A stretch of DNA of 64,000 nucleotides. Source: G963556115 sp963666605. GTDB lineage: Bacteria; Planctomycetota; SZUA-567. Below the pieces are notes generated by a model that was given only the letters and a program-made list of their open reading frames with translations, was not told the origin of the DNA and searched no databases. A program made the translations under genes and the position numbers. This document shows positions 8,808-18,121 of this stretch, piece after piece (the stretch's first letter is position 1; each line of letters begins with the position of its first letter). The stretch spans positions 1,736,001 to 1,800,000 of the forward strand of contig OZ223208.1 of the NCBI GenBank assembly GCA_965140405.1, read 5' to 3'.

Positions 8808-10229
8808 TTAGGATTTTAAGTTTTCTGCGATCTCTTTAAATTGATTGCCTCTGTCTTGGAAGTTGGTAAACATGCCGTAGCTTGCACATCCAGGACTAAG
8901 CAGTACGACACCGGTCTTTGTTTTCTTATATGCTGCCTGTATAGCGCTGGCAAAATTGGTTTCAACAACCTCAGCATCAAAATTTGAAGAGATCCTTTTG
9001 ATAATATCATAAATAGGACGAGCTGTCTGTCCGATTAATATTACAGCTTTTGATTTTTGTATAATTTCCTCACACATGTTCTCCATTGGAATGTCTTTGT
9101 CGTAGCCACCGGCAATGAGAACTATCTCTCTACTACCATATGAATTGAGTGCGGCGATTGTACTTTCTGGCGTTGTTGCAATAGAATCATTGACAAAGAG
9201 TACGCCGTCTAAATCTGCTACGACCTCTTGTCTGTGAGCAAGTCCTGTGAATTTTGATAGCCCTACGTCAAAAGATTTCTTGTTATTGCTGTTATTAATA
9301 TACTTGCTATAAATCAATGTGCCTGCTAGGGCTTGGATAGCATTTTCTTGGTTGTGCTTACCAGGTAACCTTAATGAACTCACTTGTGCAAGAAGTTCTT
9401 CTGTGCTGTTTAATCTTATTAGAAAATTATCATCTCTTATAAAAGCACTATTATCAAGACCGTGATCCTCTAGTGATGTAAAAATAACCTGTGATTTTGT
9501 CTCTTCTGCCCATTTACGCAGTACAGGATCTTGGTAATTAAGTATTGTGTATTGTGATTTATCTTGAAGAGATAATATATTCTTCTTATCTGTATAGTAA
9601 TTATCAAGTGTTGTATGCCAGTCTAGATGATTGGGAGCAAGGTTTGTTATGATAGAAATATCTGGTGCAAATGAGTCATTTGCAAGGTAGTGAAGTTGGA
9701 AAGATGATAATTCAAGAATAGCAGGGGTGCCGGATGGGTATAGTCCAAGATTTGCCAGTAGAGAACCACCAATATTGCCGCCACTCAATGTCTGACTATT
9801 TTGCTCGCTCATGATGCTAGATAATAATGAGGTTGAAGTTGATTTGCCATTTGAACCTGTGATGGCAATTATAGGGCTTTTATTATTCTTTTGATGCTCT
9901 GTTATAAATAAACCAATTTCTGTTGTTATAGGTACGCCAGAACGCTTTGCAAGCTCTACATATTTATTATCAGGTTTTACCGCAGGGTTTACTACTAGAA
10001 GGTCGGTGTTTATAAAGTCTTCTTCTCGGTGCTTTTCAAGTATATACTCTATGTTAAATTTACCGAGGGCTTCGATAGAGGGTTTTAGTATTTCTGCATC
10101 TCTAAGGTCTGTAACAGTAACTTTTGCACCTCTATTTGCCCAATATTGTGCAACTCCAGTTCCTCCTCCGAAGAGGCCTAAACCCATTATGGTTACCTTT
10201 TTGACTTTGTCCTCACCTGCTTGGTTCAT
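8808..10229 (-). CDS. murD: UDP-N-acetylmuramoylalanine--D-glutamate ligase
   Basis: A 473-residue cytosolic Mur ligase that adds D-glutamate to UDP-MurNAc-L-Ala in peptidoglycan synthesis. The order of elements is an N-terminal Rossmann UDP-binding region (GLGLFGGGTGVAQYW), the ATP P-loop GSNGKSTST, the central domain signature NLAPNHLDWH, and the C-terminal region with FVNDSIATTPEST and LSPGCASYGMF. Length is normal. It lies 31 bases after the CPBP protease gene on the same strand, with AAGGAT ahead of its ATG. Other mur genes are not present in this window, so the gene is separated from the usual dcw cluster. Confidence 0.93.
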   Translation of the reverse strand: MNQAGEDKVKKVTIMGLGLFGGGTGVAQYWANRGAKVTVTDLRDAEILKPSIEALGKFNIEYILEKHREEDFINTDLLVVNPAVKPDNKYVELAKRSGVPITTEIGLFITEHQKNNKSPIIAITGSNGKSTSTSLLSSIMSEQNSQTLSGGNIGGSLLANLGLYPSGTPAILELSSFQLHYLANDSFAPDISIITNLAPNHLDWHTTLDNYYTDKKNILSLQDKSQYTILNYQDPVLRKWAEETKSQVIFTSLEDHGLDNSAFIRDDNFLIRLNSTEELLAQVSSLRLPGKHNQENAIQALAGTLIYSKYINNSNNKKSFDVGLSKFTGLAHRQEVVADLDGVLFVNDSIATTPESTIAALNSYGSREIVLIAGGYDKDIPMENMCEEIIQKSKAVILIGQTARPIYDIIKRISSNFDAEVVETNFASAIQAAYKKTKTGVVLLSPGCASYGMFTNFQDRGNQFKEIAENLKS

Positions 10230-10260
10230 TTATAATATCCTTATTAATGAAAATTTTTGA

Positions 10261-11025
10261 TTAGAGACTATAACTATAATAGTACATATAGGTGAATGCA
10301 ATTAAATTGTTGGTCATGTGGATTATTAGTGGTGCTTTAATTGATAGTGTTCTCTGTCTCGCATGTCCAAGTATAAGACCAATTATAAATATTTCTATAA
10401 GAATAACTGGAGTATATTGAGAATAGTGTGAAAGAGCCCAAAGGGCTGAGGTTATTATTACCACGTACTGCGTCGGTATGATTAGCATAAGCCCTGAAAA
10501 TAATATTCCTCTGTAAATAATCTCTTCCCAAATTGGGGCAAGTATTATTGCTGATTGTAGAAAATTGTAAAATGCGCTATTTGACCCAAGTGTTTCTAAA
10601 AGTAGAGTTGACTGCCAAGAAGTAATTTCTGGAAGAGAGAAGATAGTGGGATTAATAATAATAAAGAATATAGCTAAGGTGGCTACTAGTAATGAAAAGC
10701 CAAGATATGTCTTTGTGCTTGTATTAGCCTGTTTCCAAAAGTACAACTGTGTGTCGAGTTTTAGGTTGTTTTTCCTGTTTTCTCTAAGTAGGAGTTTTTT
10801 CCAAAGCATAGCTCCTAGTGCAGCCATGCATGCGGTGATAATTGAGTATAAGTATAAATATGTTGTATTGACACCTGGTGTAATCACCATTTCATCCATG
10901 TGGTGGTGCTTAAAGTATGTATTTATTGCAAAAATACAAAAGCTACCTCCAGTAAAAACTGTTATTGATATTATAAATGCTGCGATGACAAGTCTAAGTT
11001 TTTTAGACATCTTGATTGTTGTCAT
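10261..11025 (-). CDS. CPBP-family intramembrane metalloprotease
   Basis: A 254-residue multi-spanning membrane protein with about seven hydrophobic segments. It has the three CPBP (Abi) motifs: EEIIYRG with the paired glutamates, a later histidine in WALSHYSQY, and the terminal IHMTNNLIAF. Bacterial members are thought to be membrane proteases, sometimes linked to peptide maturation or immunity; substrates here are unknown. The start is ATG at 11025, preceded by AGGAGG; a TTG further upstream lacks such a site. It probably shares a transcript with murD. Confidence 0.83.
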   Translation of the reverse strand: MTTIKMSKKLRLVIAAFIISITVFTGGSFCIFAINTYFKHHHMDEMVITPGVNTTYLYLYSIITACMAALGAMLWKKLLLRENRKNNLKLDTQLYFWKQANTSTKTYLGFSLLVATLAIFFIIINPTIFSLPEITSWQSTLLLETLGSNSAFYNFLQSAIILAPIWEEIIYRGILFSGLMLIIPTQYVVIITSALWALSHYSQYTPVILIEIFIIGLILGHARQRTLSIKAPLIIHMTNNLIAFTYMYYYSYSL

Positions 11026-11107
11026 AGAGCCTCCTAATGCCAAAATGTAATAGGCTTTACCTCAAGTTATAGTATATTGTATTTAAGAGATAATGTGTGA
11101 GATATTT

Positions 11108-11138
11108 AAAAAAATACCCTGACCATAATGATCAGGGT
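11108..11138 (-). terminator. Intrinsic terminator of tRNA-Leu
   Basis: A hairpin with an ACCCTGA/TCAGGGT stem, read on the minus strand, is followed immediately by a run of seven U (A-run at 11108-11114). It sits 37 bases after the tRNA-Leu 3' end. It isolates the tRNA from the CPBP-murD genes downstream. Confidence 0.85.
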
Positions 11139-11175
11139 TAAAATATATTGAGCAAGCTCAATGTTAGTTTTTTAA

Positions 11176-11260
11176 TGGTGCGGAGCGGGAGACTTGAACT
11201 CCCACTTCGTTAGAAACTAGATCCTAAATCTAGCGCGTCTGCCAATTCCGCCAGCTCCGC
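11176..11260 (-). tRNA. tRNA-Leu (UAG anticodon)
   Basis: An 85-nt class II tRNA on the minus strand. The acceptor stem GCGGAGC pairs with GCTCCGC, followed by discriminator A and an encoded CCA. The anticodon stem CTAGA/TCTAG encloses TTTAGGA, giving anticodon UAG (leucine, CUA codons). A long variable arm and a GTTCAAGTC T-arm are visible. Confidence 0.95.
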
Positions 11261-11341
11261 ATCAACTTTGTACTTTGGAAGTATATGGGATTTTGATATT
11301 GTTGCAATACCTTTTTTAAATAAAAAAAACTTTTTTTCTTA

Positions 11342-11386
11342 TTGACTTGGGTAGCTAAATAGTATATATTCTTAATTAGGAATTAA
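11342..11386 (+). promoter_or_regulatory. Sigma-70-type promoter with overlapping palindromic operator, upstream of fur/perR
   Basis: A -35 box TTGACT (11342-11347), a 17-base spacer and a -10 box TATATT (11365-11370) form a near-consensus promoter about 100 bases ahead of the Fur-family gene. Two bases after the -10 box is the perfect inverted repeat TTAATT-AGG-AATTAA (11372-11386), which resembles AT-rich Fur/PerR-type boxes and would cover the transcription start. Autoregulation by the adjacent regulator is inferred. Confidence 0.7.
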
Positions 11387-11474
11387 TACTAGCTAGCTGG
11401 CAAGAGAATCCGCCGAGTTTATAAGGGGATTTTCATTTGTGAGTTGGTTTATAGAAAAAAATAAGGAATAAAAA

Positions 11475-11924
11475 ATGGAATTTGCTCAAAATGTTATAGA
11501 GGAGAAAGTTGATATTTTTCGCAATAAATGCAAAAGTAACAAAACTAAAATAACTCCTCAAAGAACAGAAATATTCAAAGCTCTGGCTGCTACTGATGAA
11601 CACCCAGGGGTAGAAGAGGTTTATAATAGAGTGAAACCAGTGATGCCAAACGTTTCTAAGGATACAGTATATAGAACTTTGGCGTTATTTGAAAAGATTG
11701 GAGTAGCGATAAAGGTTGAGCAGCTCTGCGAAAAGGTTAGGTATGATGCAGATACTGCAGAGCATCAGCATTTTATTTGTGAAAAATGTGGTATGATTAA
11801 AGATTTTTACTATAGCGGGGTAAGAGACTTATTCTCAGAGGAAATTCTTAGTGAAGTCGGTGAGGTTAAATCGATTGCCTTACAATTAAGAGGCATCTGT
11901 AAAGATTGCTGTAGTAAGGGTTAA
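11475..11924 (+). CDS. Fur-family regulator, probably PerR-like
   Basis: A 149-residue DNA-binding repressor of the Fur/PerR/Zur family. The winged helix is in the N-terminal half (HPGVEEVYNRV, SKDTVYRTLALFEKIGV). The C-terminal half has the metal-site region AEHQHFICEKCG and two CxxC pairs (CEKC, CKDCC) typical of the structural zinc site. The rubrerythrin gene 77 bases downstream suggests peroxide or iron control rather than zinc uptake, hence PerR-like; the sequence alone does not prove this. ATG at 11475 has AAGGA upstream. A palindrome overlapping its own promoter suggests autorepression. Confidence 0.88.
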   Translation: MEFAQNVIEEKVDIFRNKCKSNKTKITPQRTEIFKALAATDEHPGVEEVYNRVKPVMPNVSKDTVYRTLALFEKIGVAIKVEQLCEKVRYDADTAEHQHFICEKCGMIKDFYYSGVRDLFSEEILSEVGEVKSIALQLRGICKDCCSKG

Positions 11925-12001
11925 TTTGTTATGTGTTATATATTTTGAGGTACTTTTTACTGTAGTTTTAATATTAATATTTATGAATGGAGATTTTGAA
12001 A

Positions 12002-12544
12002 ATGGCTAAATTTGTATGTACTATCTGTGGTTACACTCAAGAGAACGAAGCGCCTGAAGTCTGCCCAACATGTGGCGCGACTAAAGATAAATTTGTTCAA
12101 CAGGCTGAAGGTGAATTGGTGTTTGCTGATGAACATAGAATTGGTGTTGCAAAGGGTGTTGATGAAGGTATTATTGAAGGTTTGAGAGCAAACTTTACTG
12201 GTGAATGCACAGAAGTTGGTATGTACCTTGCAATGAGCCGTCAGGCTGATAGAGAAGGTTTCCCTGAAGTTGCAGAAGCATATAAGCGAATTGCTTTTGA
12301 AGAGGCTGATCATGCTGCTCGTTTTGCTGAGCTTCTAGGTGAAGTGGTAGTTGCTGATACAAAAGCAAACCTTCAGGTACGTGTTGAAGCTGAACATGGT
12401 GCGACTCAAGGTAAGTTAGATATTGCTAAAAAGGCAAAAGAGCTTGGTTATGATGCGATTCATGACACAGTACACGAAATGTGTAAGGATGAAGCTCGTC
12501 ACGGTTGTGCATTCAAAGGCCTGTTAGACCGTTACTTCGGTTAG
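12002..12544 (+). CDS. rbr: Reverse rubrerythrin (N-terminal rubredoxin domain)
   Basis: A 180-residue cytosolic peroxidase of anaerobes that reduces hydrogen peroxide to water. A rubredoxin-type site (CTIC...CPTC) occupies residues about 5-30, ahead of the four-helix diiron ferritin-like domain (GECTEV, EEADHAAR, MCKDEARHG). This is the reverse order relative to classical rubrerythrin. The ATG at 12002 is chosen because GGAGA lies eight bases before it; an ATG five codons upstream overlaps that site. It lies next to the Fur/PerR gene and ends at a strong hairpin. Its Glu-, Lys- and GCT/GAA-rich codons suggest good expression. Confidence 0.93.
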   Translation: MAKFVCTICGYTQENEAPEVCPTCGATKDKFVQQAEGELVFADEHRIGVAKGVDEGIIEGLRANFTGECTEVGMYLAMSRQADREGFPEVAEAYKRIAFEEADHAARFAELLGEVVVADTKANLQVRVEAEHGATQGKLDIAKKAKELGYDAIHDTVHEMCKDEARHGCAFKGLLDRYFG

Positions 12545-12575
12545 ATCTTTACCCAACCCATAAATACAACAATAT

Positions 12576-12605
12576 AATCCCGAGCTCATCAATTAGCTCG
12601 GGATT
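12576..12605 (+). terminator. Terminator after rubrerythrin, possibly bidirectional
   Basis: A perfect 11-bp stem (AATCCCGAGCT / AGCTCGGGATT) with an 8-base loop and ACTTTTAG after it. It sits between the convergent rubrerythrin and uraA genes, 41 bases from the end of uraA, and may stop transcription from both sides. Confidence 0.8.
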
Positions 12606-12646
12606 ACTTTTAGTTATATAAATACTATTAATGTGTAATTTCAGAT

Positions 12647-13894
12647 TTATAGATCAACTGCTTTTAAATTATCATCATTATCGTCACCCTTTGGTAGGAT
12701 AAGATTTAGGAGTATACCAGTGACAGCTGCAAGTCCGATACCTGCAATCTTGAAGGTTTCATTTCCTAGGGTCATACCACCAATACCAAAGACAAGAATA
12801 ACAGCAATGATAATCATATTGCGGTTTTTATCTAGGTCGTGCTTGCCTGCCTTGTGAAGCTCTTTGATACCTACAGTTGTAATCATACCGAATAGAAGGA
12901 TCATCATGCCACCAATAACTGGAACAGGTATTGACGCAAGGACGCCAGAAAGCTTACCAATAAATGCAAATATGATTGCAACAATACTTGCCCAAGTCAT
13001 GATTGCTGGGTTGAACTGTTTTGTTAGTATTACAGCACCAGTAACCTCTGAGTAACTGGTATTAGGTGGTCCACCAAATATACCTGCTATGCTTGTCGCA
13101 AAACCGTCACCGAATAGTGTTGAGTGGAGACCTGGGTCTTTAATATAGTTCTCACCTGTTGCAGAAGATATTGCAGATACATCACCAATATGTTCGATAG
13201 TAGGGGCAATAGCAAATGGTATCATGTAGAGTATTGCTGTTAAGTCAAATACTGGCATTGTGAAGTCTGGCGTAGCAAGCCATGCATTGTCATGGATCGT
13301 TTGGTAGTTTACAATTCCCAAAGCTGCAGAAATGGCGTAGCCGACAGCTATTGCAACAATAATTGGGAAGAGTTTGAGCCAACCCTTATGCATTACAGAC
13401 CACATTGCAACTATCAAAGTAATGCAAGAGACGATTAGGCTGTAATTCTCGTTTATTGGGTTTTCTGTTCCTGGGAGTCCTCGTGCCATATTTACTCCAA
13501 TTGGAGCAAGACTGAGACCTATTACCATAATAACAGGTCCGATCACAATAGGAGGCAGTATCTTTTTTATTACGTTATAACCAAATTTCATAATAAGAAG
13601 CGCAAATATAATCTGGACAATACCAGCAGCCATCAAGCCGCTCTGAGTTTTTTCTATACCCCAGTGCTGAACACCATATTGTATTGCTCCGATATAGGCA
13701 AAACTAGATGCGAGGAAGAGTGGAACCTTTCCTTTGGTAATTATCTGAAAAGCTAGTGTACCTAGTCCAGATGTGAATAGTGCAACAGATGGTGACAGCC
13801 CTGTCAGTAGTGGCACTAGCACAAGTGAACCAAAGGCAACACAGATGGCTTGTAAGCCAAATGGTGCTGACTTTAGATTTAATTCATATTTCAC
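12647..13894 (-). CDS. uraA: Uracil permease (NCS2 family)
   Basis: A 415-residue nucleobase:cation symporter with about 14 hydrophobic segments. Family signatures include QIIFALLIMKFG, GPVIMVIGLSLAPIG, the substrate-site region PFAIAPTIEHIGDV and GGPPNTSYSEVTGA. The start is a GTG at 13894, seven bases after AGGAG and ten bases after the upp stop. A longer reading would start inside upp. Co-transcription with uracil phosphoribosyltransferase supports uracil as substrate. It would import uracil for salvage. Confidence 0.9.
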   Translation of the reverse strand: MKYELNLKSAPFGLQAICVAFGSLVLVPLLTGLSPSVALFTSGLGTLAFQIITKGKVPLFLASSFAYIGAIQYGVQHWGIEKTQSGLMAAGIVQIIFALLIMKFGYNVIKKILPPIVIGPVIMVIGLSLAPIGVNMARGLPGTENPINENYSLIVSCITLIVAMWSVMHKGWLKLFPIIVAIAVGYAISAALGIVNYQTIHDNAWLATPDFTMPVFDLTAILYMIPFAIAPTIEHIGDVSAISSATGENYIKDPGLHSTLFGDGFATSIAGIFGGPPNTSYSEVTGAVILTKQFNPAIMTWASIVAIIFAFIGKLSGVLASIPVPVIGGMMILLFGMITTVGIKELHKAGKHDLDKNRNMIIIAVILVFGIGGMTLGNETFKIAGIGLAAVTGILLNLILPKGDDNDDNLKAVDL

Positions 13895-13904
13895 GACATT
13901 TCTC

Positions 13905-14711
13905 CTACTTGGTTCCAAAAATACGGTCTCCTGCGTCACCTAACCCAGGAATAATATAAGCGTTCTCATTTAAATAATTATCTAATGCTCCAAGATAGAT
14001 CATAACATCGGGATGCTCTTTGAGGACATTGTCTACACCTTGTGGTGCTCCTACAATTGATAGCATTGCTATGTGACGACACCCGCTGGCTTTTACCTCT
14101 TTAATAGCTGCGCAGGCTGTACCACCTGTTGCTAGCATAGGGTCTAGTATTATAGCAAATCTTTTTTCCATATTTTGTGGGTGCTTCCAGTAGTACTCTT
14201 TTGGCTCAAATGTCGTTTCATCGCGGTAAAAACCAACGGTTGCATGTTTTACATTAGGCGCAAGCGTAAGGACACCATTTACCATGCCTTCACCAGCTCG
14301 TAAAATTGGGATAATTACAGGCTTCTTCCCTGCTAGTTGCTTGACTTTAGTTTTTGTGCCACTCCAAGTGGTAATGTCCTTGTCTTCAAGTGGGAGCTTT
14401 TGGGTCGCTTCGTAGAAAAGGATTGTTGACACTTCATTGGCTAGACTTCTAAATAGGGGTTTGGTATTGCTTTCTCTAGCTAAAGTGTCCTTTATACTGC
14501 TTGTAAGGGCATCTGCTTTATCTTTTAGTTCTGAGTCTAGGAGGATACCTTCAACCTTGCTCTTTAAAATTTCATGAGCGAGTTCTTTGCTGTATCTGCG
14601 CATCAAACTTATTTTATGCTCTAGTAGCGGGTGTTCAACAACAACAGGGTTGTCTCGCTGCATCAAGTCTTCTCTAAGTGCTAGGCTTTCTTCTTTTGAA
14701 ATGATATCCAA
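13905..14711 (-). CDS. upp: Uracil phosphoribosyltransferase with an internal insertion
   Basis: Converts uracil and PRPP to UMP. The PRPP loop (ILDPMLATGGTA), the IPILRAGEGM core and the C-terminal PGLGDAGDRIFGTK are all conserved. At 268 residues it is about 60 longer than the usual 208-210: there is an N-terminal extension of about 20 residues and roughly 40 extra helical, charged residues (about 45-85) between HKISLMRRY and the LFRSLANEVSTILFYEAT helix. The start is TTG at 14711, with AGGAG seven bases upstream; an out-of-frame ATG lies between them. It heads the upp-uraA operon. Confidence 0.92.
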   Translation of the reverse strand: MDIISKEESLALREDLMQRDNPVVVEHPLLEHKISLMRRYSKELAHEILKSKVEGILLDSELKDKADALTSSIKDTLARESNTKPLFRSLANEVSTILFYEATQKLPLEDKDITTWSGTKTKVKQLAGKKPVIIPILRAGEGMVNGVLTLAPNVKHATVGFYRDETTFEPKEYYWKHPQNMEKRFAIILDPMLATGGTACAAIKEVKASGCRHIAMLSIVGAPQGVDNVLKEHPDVMIYLGALDNYLNENAYIIPGLGDAGDRIFGTK

Positions 14712-14771
14712 GTTGCATCTCCTTTTCGGTTTGTAAAATTATTATAATTTGTACGTTAATTTATTATTATA

Positions 14772-15946
14772 TTATTTATTGAAGAGAATTCCTATAAGAT
14801 CACTACCCTTAATAATTTCTTTAGTACCAGCAGACTCTTCGGTAAAAATAGTGCTCTCATCAGCAATGAGATCAGCTCCCCACATAGCATATAGTACAGG
14901 ATCGCTACTATGGGTCTTTATTTCAAGTGGAGTAGGGTGGTCTGGCATGCAGAGTATCCTGATGTCGCCACACTTTTCGGCTTCTTCAATGATTGGGCCG
15001 ACAATATACTTGTCAATATTTTCAAGAGCTCTCACCTTCTCAGCAGGTTCGCCGTTATGTCCTGCTTCATCTGGTGCTTCTACGTGAACGGCAACAAAAT
15101 CTAATGTTTCTAGTGCTTTGAGAGCAGCTTCTCCCTTGCCTTTGAAATTTGTATCGTAGAAGCCTGTTGCTCCCTCAACCTCAATTACTTCAAGACCACC
15201 GAGTTTTGCTATTCCTTGTAGCAGGTCTACTGCGCTTATCATTGCTCCTGTAAGCCCAAATCGCTCTTTGTATGTTGGAAGTTTTGGCATAGTACCGCCG
15301 CCCCATAACCACAACTGTGATACAGGATTTTTACCTGCAGCGGCACGTTTAATATTTAATTCGTAGTCTTTTAGGAGCTCTTGACTACGATTCATTACTT
15401 TGCAAAGAATCTCTGAAGAAGGTAGGTGAGTGGTAACCTCCTCGTCTGTAATGTCATGTGGAGGTGTGGTGTTGGGAATCTTTTTTGCCATATTATCTAT
15501 TACACATAGGTGTCTGTAGCTAACACCGTGATGGAGTTTCACAACCTTCTATATTATGATTCGCTTGGATAAAGTCTATTAGTGGGTAGGCCTCGTCATT
15601 GGTTGGGTGGGCACCAGCGAAATCAACCATAATACCGTCTTTTATAGTAACTGTATTTGCTCTAAATACAGCTTGATCATCGGCTAGTGTAATATTTCGG
15701 TTTGCCGCTTCCAATGGGGGCTCTGCCTGTATAGTATACTTTTGGGTCATATCCAAGTATAGAAAGATTAGCAACGTCTGAACCTGGTGCCATACCTTCT
15801 GGAACAGTCGATGATCTGCCTAGTATACCTTCTTTAGCTAGCTTGTCCATGTTGGGAATATGTGCTACTTCCAGTGGAGTTTTGCCTCCCAAGTCTTTAT
15901 TTGGTCTGTCTGCTGCTCCATCAGGGATAATTAAAACATAACGCAT
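14772..15946 (-). pseudogene. apgM: Cofactor-independent phosphoglycerate mutase (ApgM type), two frameshifts
   Basis: The three reading frames together give a full-length archaeal-type 2,3-bisphosphoglycerate-independent phosphoglycerate mutase (3PG to 2PG). Frame 1 (15946 to about 15717) carries IIPDGAADRP and GSDVANLSILGYDP. Frame 2 (to about 15540) carries PLEAANRNITLADDQAVFR and MVDFAG. Frame 3 (to 14772) carries HHGVSYRHL, HVEAPDEAGHNGE and MPDHPTPLE. The breaks fit one extra base in the G5 run at 15716-15720 and one in the T3 run at 15537-15539. All catalytic motifs survive, so homopolymer sequencing errors are at least as likely as a true pseudogene. Confidence 0.85.
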
Positions 15947-16348
15947 GGTATTCTTCTCTCTATTTTTATGTAATGTGTTTTATTACGCTTTTATATGATA
16001 TTACAAGTTTTGATTTATTATGATTGGTAGACGCATAATATTACCATATATAATTCTAATTAAAATGAATTATAGTTATACTATGGCGAGTAACAATGGA
16101 AAAATTATTGAATATTTGTTGATAAATCAAACTTTTTGGAATGATTTTATTCTATAATGCATATAATAATATAGTATTGAGCGTTTTTATTAATTTTTAT
16201 ATGTATTGTCTTTGGCATTTGTTCTCTATCAATCTAGTGTAAGCAAAGCACTTTTTTTGGGAATATTTTTCGGTGTTTTGAGTATATGATTGCTTGAATA
16301 GCTGTGGGATAATATAGTTCAGTTAAATCAGAAAGATATTGGCTTTAA
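15947..16348. other. AT-rich intergenic region between divergent apgM and radical SAM genes
   Basis: About 400 bases with no supported gene on either strand. It must hold the promoters for both divergent genes, but I see no clear -35/-10 pair with correct spacing and no strong inverted repeat. Confidence 0.5.
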
Positions 16349-18031
16349 ATGAGTAATACCACCCAGACCTCAAGAGGGTTAGCACCAGAGCAGCATGAGT
16401 TAAAAAATGAAGCAAGAATTTTATTTACGAGCGTTTTTGGTCCATATGCAGTAAATGATGAGTATGGTAGTCGTGAAAACAATCCAATGGAGCTTTACCA
16501 TAATCAGGTTACACGATTTCAAGATGTATTCTCTTTGAGAATGTTCCACAGGTCTTGGGGACTCAAGTTTATACAAGCAAACATAACTGCTCCTGCGACA
16601 CTCCTAGACTTTCCAGTTCGAGAAAGATTTATTCAAGAGATTAAAGATAATGAGTATGATATCGTAGCAATTAGTGCGATACTACCCAACCTATTAAAGG
16701 TTGAAGAGATGTGTAGGTTGATTAGAATACACCTGCCTGAAGCCAAGATTGTTGTCGGTGGACACTTAGCTAATATGCCTGGACTGGATAAAAGAATAGA
16801 TGCAGACCATGTGGTTATCGGCGAAGGGGTAAGATGGTTTAGGTCTTATCTTGGTGAAGATCCAGATAGAAAGTTTAGTCATCCAAATATCCTCTCTGGA
16901 ATGGGATCTCGTACTATGGGAGTCGATGTCTCATGCAAACGAGGTGAGGTGGCAGCTACATTAATTCCTTCTGTTGGGTGTCCTATGGGGTGCAACTTCT
17001 GCTCAACATCTGCGATGTTTGGTGGAAAGGGAAAGTTTTTCAACTTCTTTGATACTGGTGAAGAGTTATTTGAAGTGATGTGTAAACTTGCTGATGATAT
17101 GAAAATTACCTCATTCTTTATAATGGATGAGAACTTCCTATTTTATAAAAAACGTGCTTTAGAGTTATTAAAGCTTATGGAAGAAAACGGTAGAGCTTGG
17201 GCACTATATATATTTAGCTCGGCAAATGTTTTGAAAACATATACCATGGATGAGTTGGTTCGTCTAGGTATCTCTTGGGTCTGGATTGGCCTTGAAGGAA
17301 GGGAGAGTCAGTATGATAAATTTGACGGAACAGACCCTCAAAAGCTTGTCAAAGACCTCCAAGATAATGGTATACGTGTACTGGGATCGACAATAATTGG
17401 ACTAGAAGAGCATACATATGAGAATATGGATGAGGTTATAGATTATGCGGTGAGCTACAATACAGAGTTTCATCAGTTTATGCTTTATACTCCTCTACCG
17501 GGTACTCCATTATTTAAAGAGCACCTAGAAGCTGGAACTCTTATCGACCCTGAGTGTAAAGATACTAGTGAGATGCATGGGCAGGAGAAGTTCTTTCATA
17601 TTCATCCTAATATCAAGAATGGTGATGAGACAAAGTTCTTGAGAGGTGCTTTTGAGAAGGACTTTGAAGTCAATGGACCTAGTGTGCTTAGAATTGTTAG
17701 AACAACACTCAAAGGGTACGTAAAGCATCGTAATCACCCTGATAAAAGAGTTAGAACTAGGTTTGAGTATGAGGCTAGAGAGTTAGGGACAACCATGGGG
17801 GCAGTAATATGGTCGTCTATGAAGTACTTTAAAGGTAAGAATGAGGAAGTGTATAAGGATTTGGAGGAAATATTAAATTCGTTATATGAAGTGTTTGGAT
17901 GGAAATCCAGGCTCCTTGTGCCAATTTTGGGTAGGTATACTTACTTTGCACTTATGCGTGAGATTAAGAAACTTGAGGCAGGGGTTAGTTATGAACCTCC
18001 TACTTTCTATGAAAAGATGAGGATGAAGTAG
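16349..18031 (+). CDS. B12-binding-type radical SAM protein
   Basis: A 560-residue protein. The N-terminal region (about 60-190) resembles a cobalamin-binding Rossmann domain (VVGGHLANMPG, HVVIGEGVRWF). The radical SAM cluster motif is CPMGCNFC near residue 211, in PSVGCPMGCNFCSTSAMFGG. The barrel continues with FFIMDENFLF, GLEGRESQYDKF and TPLPGTPLF, and about 130 C-terminal residues of unknown fold follow. The substrate cannot be named; related proteins are often methyltransferases or act on lipids or cofactors. It stands alone and is followed by a strong hairpin. The start is ATG at 16349. Confidence 0.82.
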   Translation: MSNTTQTSRGLAPEQHELKNEARILFTSVFGPYAVNDEYGSRENNPMELYHNQVTRFQDVFSLRMFHRSWGLKFIQANITAPATLLDFPVRERFIQEIKDNEYDIVAISAILPNLLKVEEMCRLIRIHLPEAKIVVGGHLANMPGLDKRIDADHVVIGEGVRWFRSYLGEDPDRKFSHPNILSGMGSRTMGVDVSCKRGEVAATLIPSVGCPMGCNFCSTSAMFGGKGKFFNFFDTGEELFEVMCKLADDMKITSFFIMDENFLFYKKRALELLKLMEENGRAWALYIFSSANVLKTYTMDELVRLGISWVWIGLEGRESQYDKFDGTDPQKLVKDLQDNGIRVLGSTIIGLEEHTYENMDEVIDYAVSYNTEFHQFMLYTPLPGTPLFKEHLEAGTLIDPECKDTSEMHGQEKFFHIHPNIKNGDETKFLRGAFEKDFEVNGPSVLRIVRTTLKGYVKHRNHPDKRVRTRFEYEARELGTTMGAVIWSSMKYFKGKNEEVYKDLEEILNSLYEVFGWKSRLLVPILGRYTYFALMREIKKLEAGVSYEPPTFYEKMRMK

Positions 18032-18048
18032 TTTTTTTTTCAGATCTA

Positions 18049-18097
18049 TATAATATAATAGAGGCTACCGGAAAATGGTAGCCTCTATTATATTATA
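18049..18097. terminator. 21-bp hairpin between convergent genes
   Basis: A perfect 21-bp stem (18049-18069 with 18077-18097; core AGAGGCTACC/GGTAGCCTCT) with a 7-base loop lies between the radical SAM gene and the small minus-strand gene. Its symmetric AT-rich base suggests a bidirectional terminator. A run of nine T directly follows the radical SAM stop. Confidence 0.8.
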
Positions 18098-18121
18098 ATG
18101 TAGTTTTGAAATGTAGCAGGG

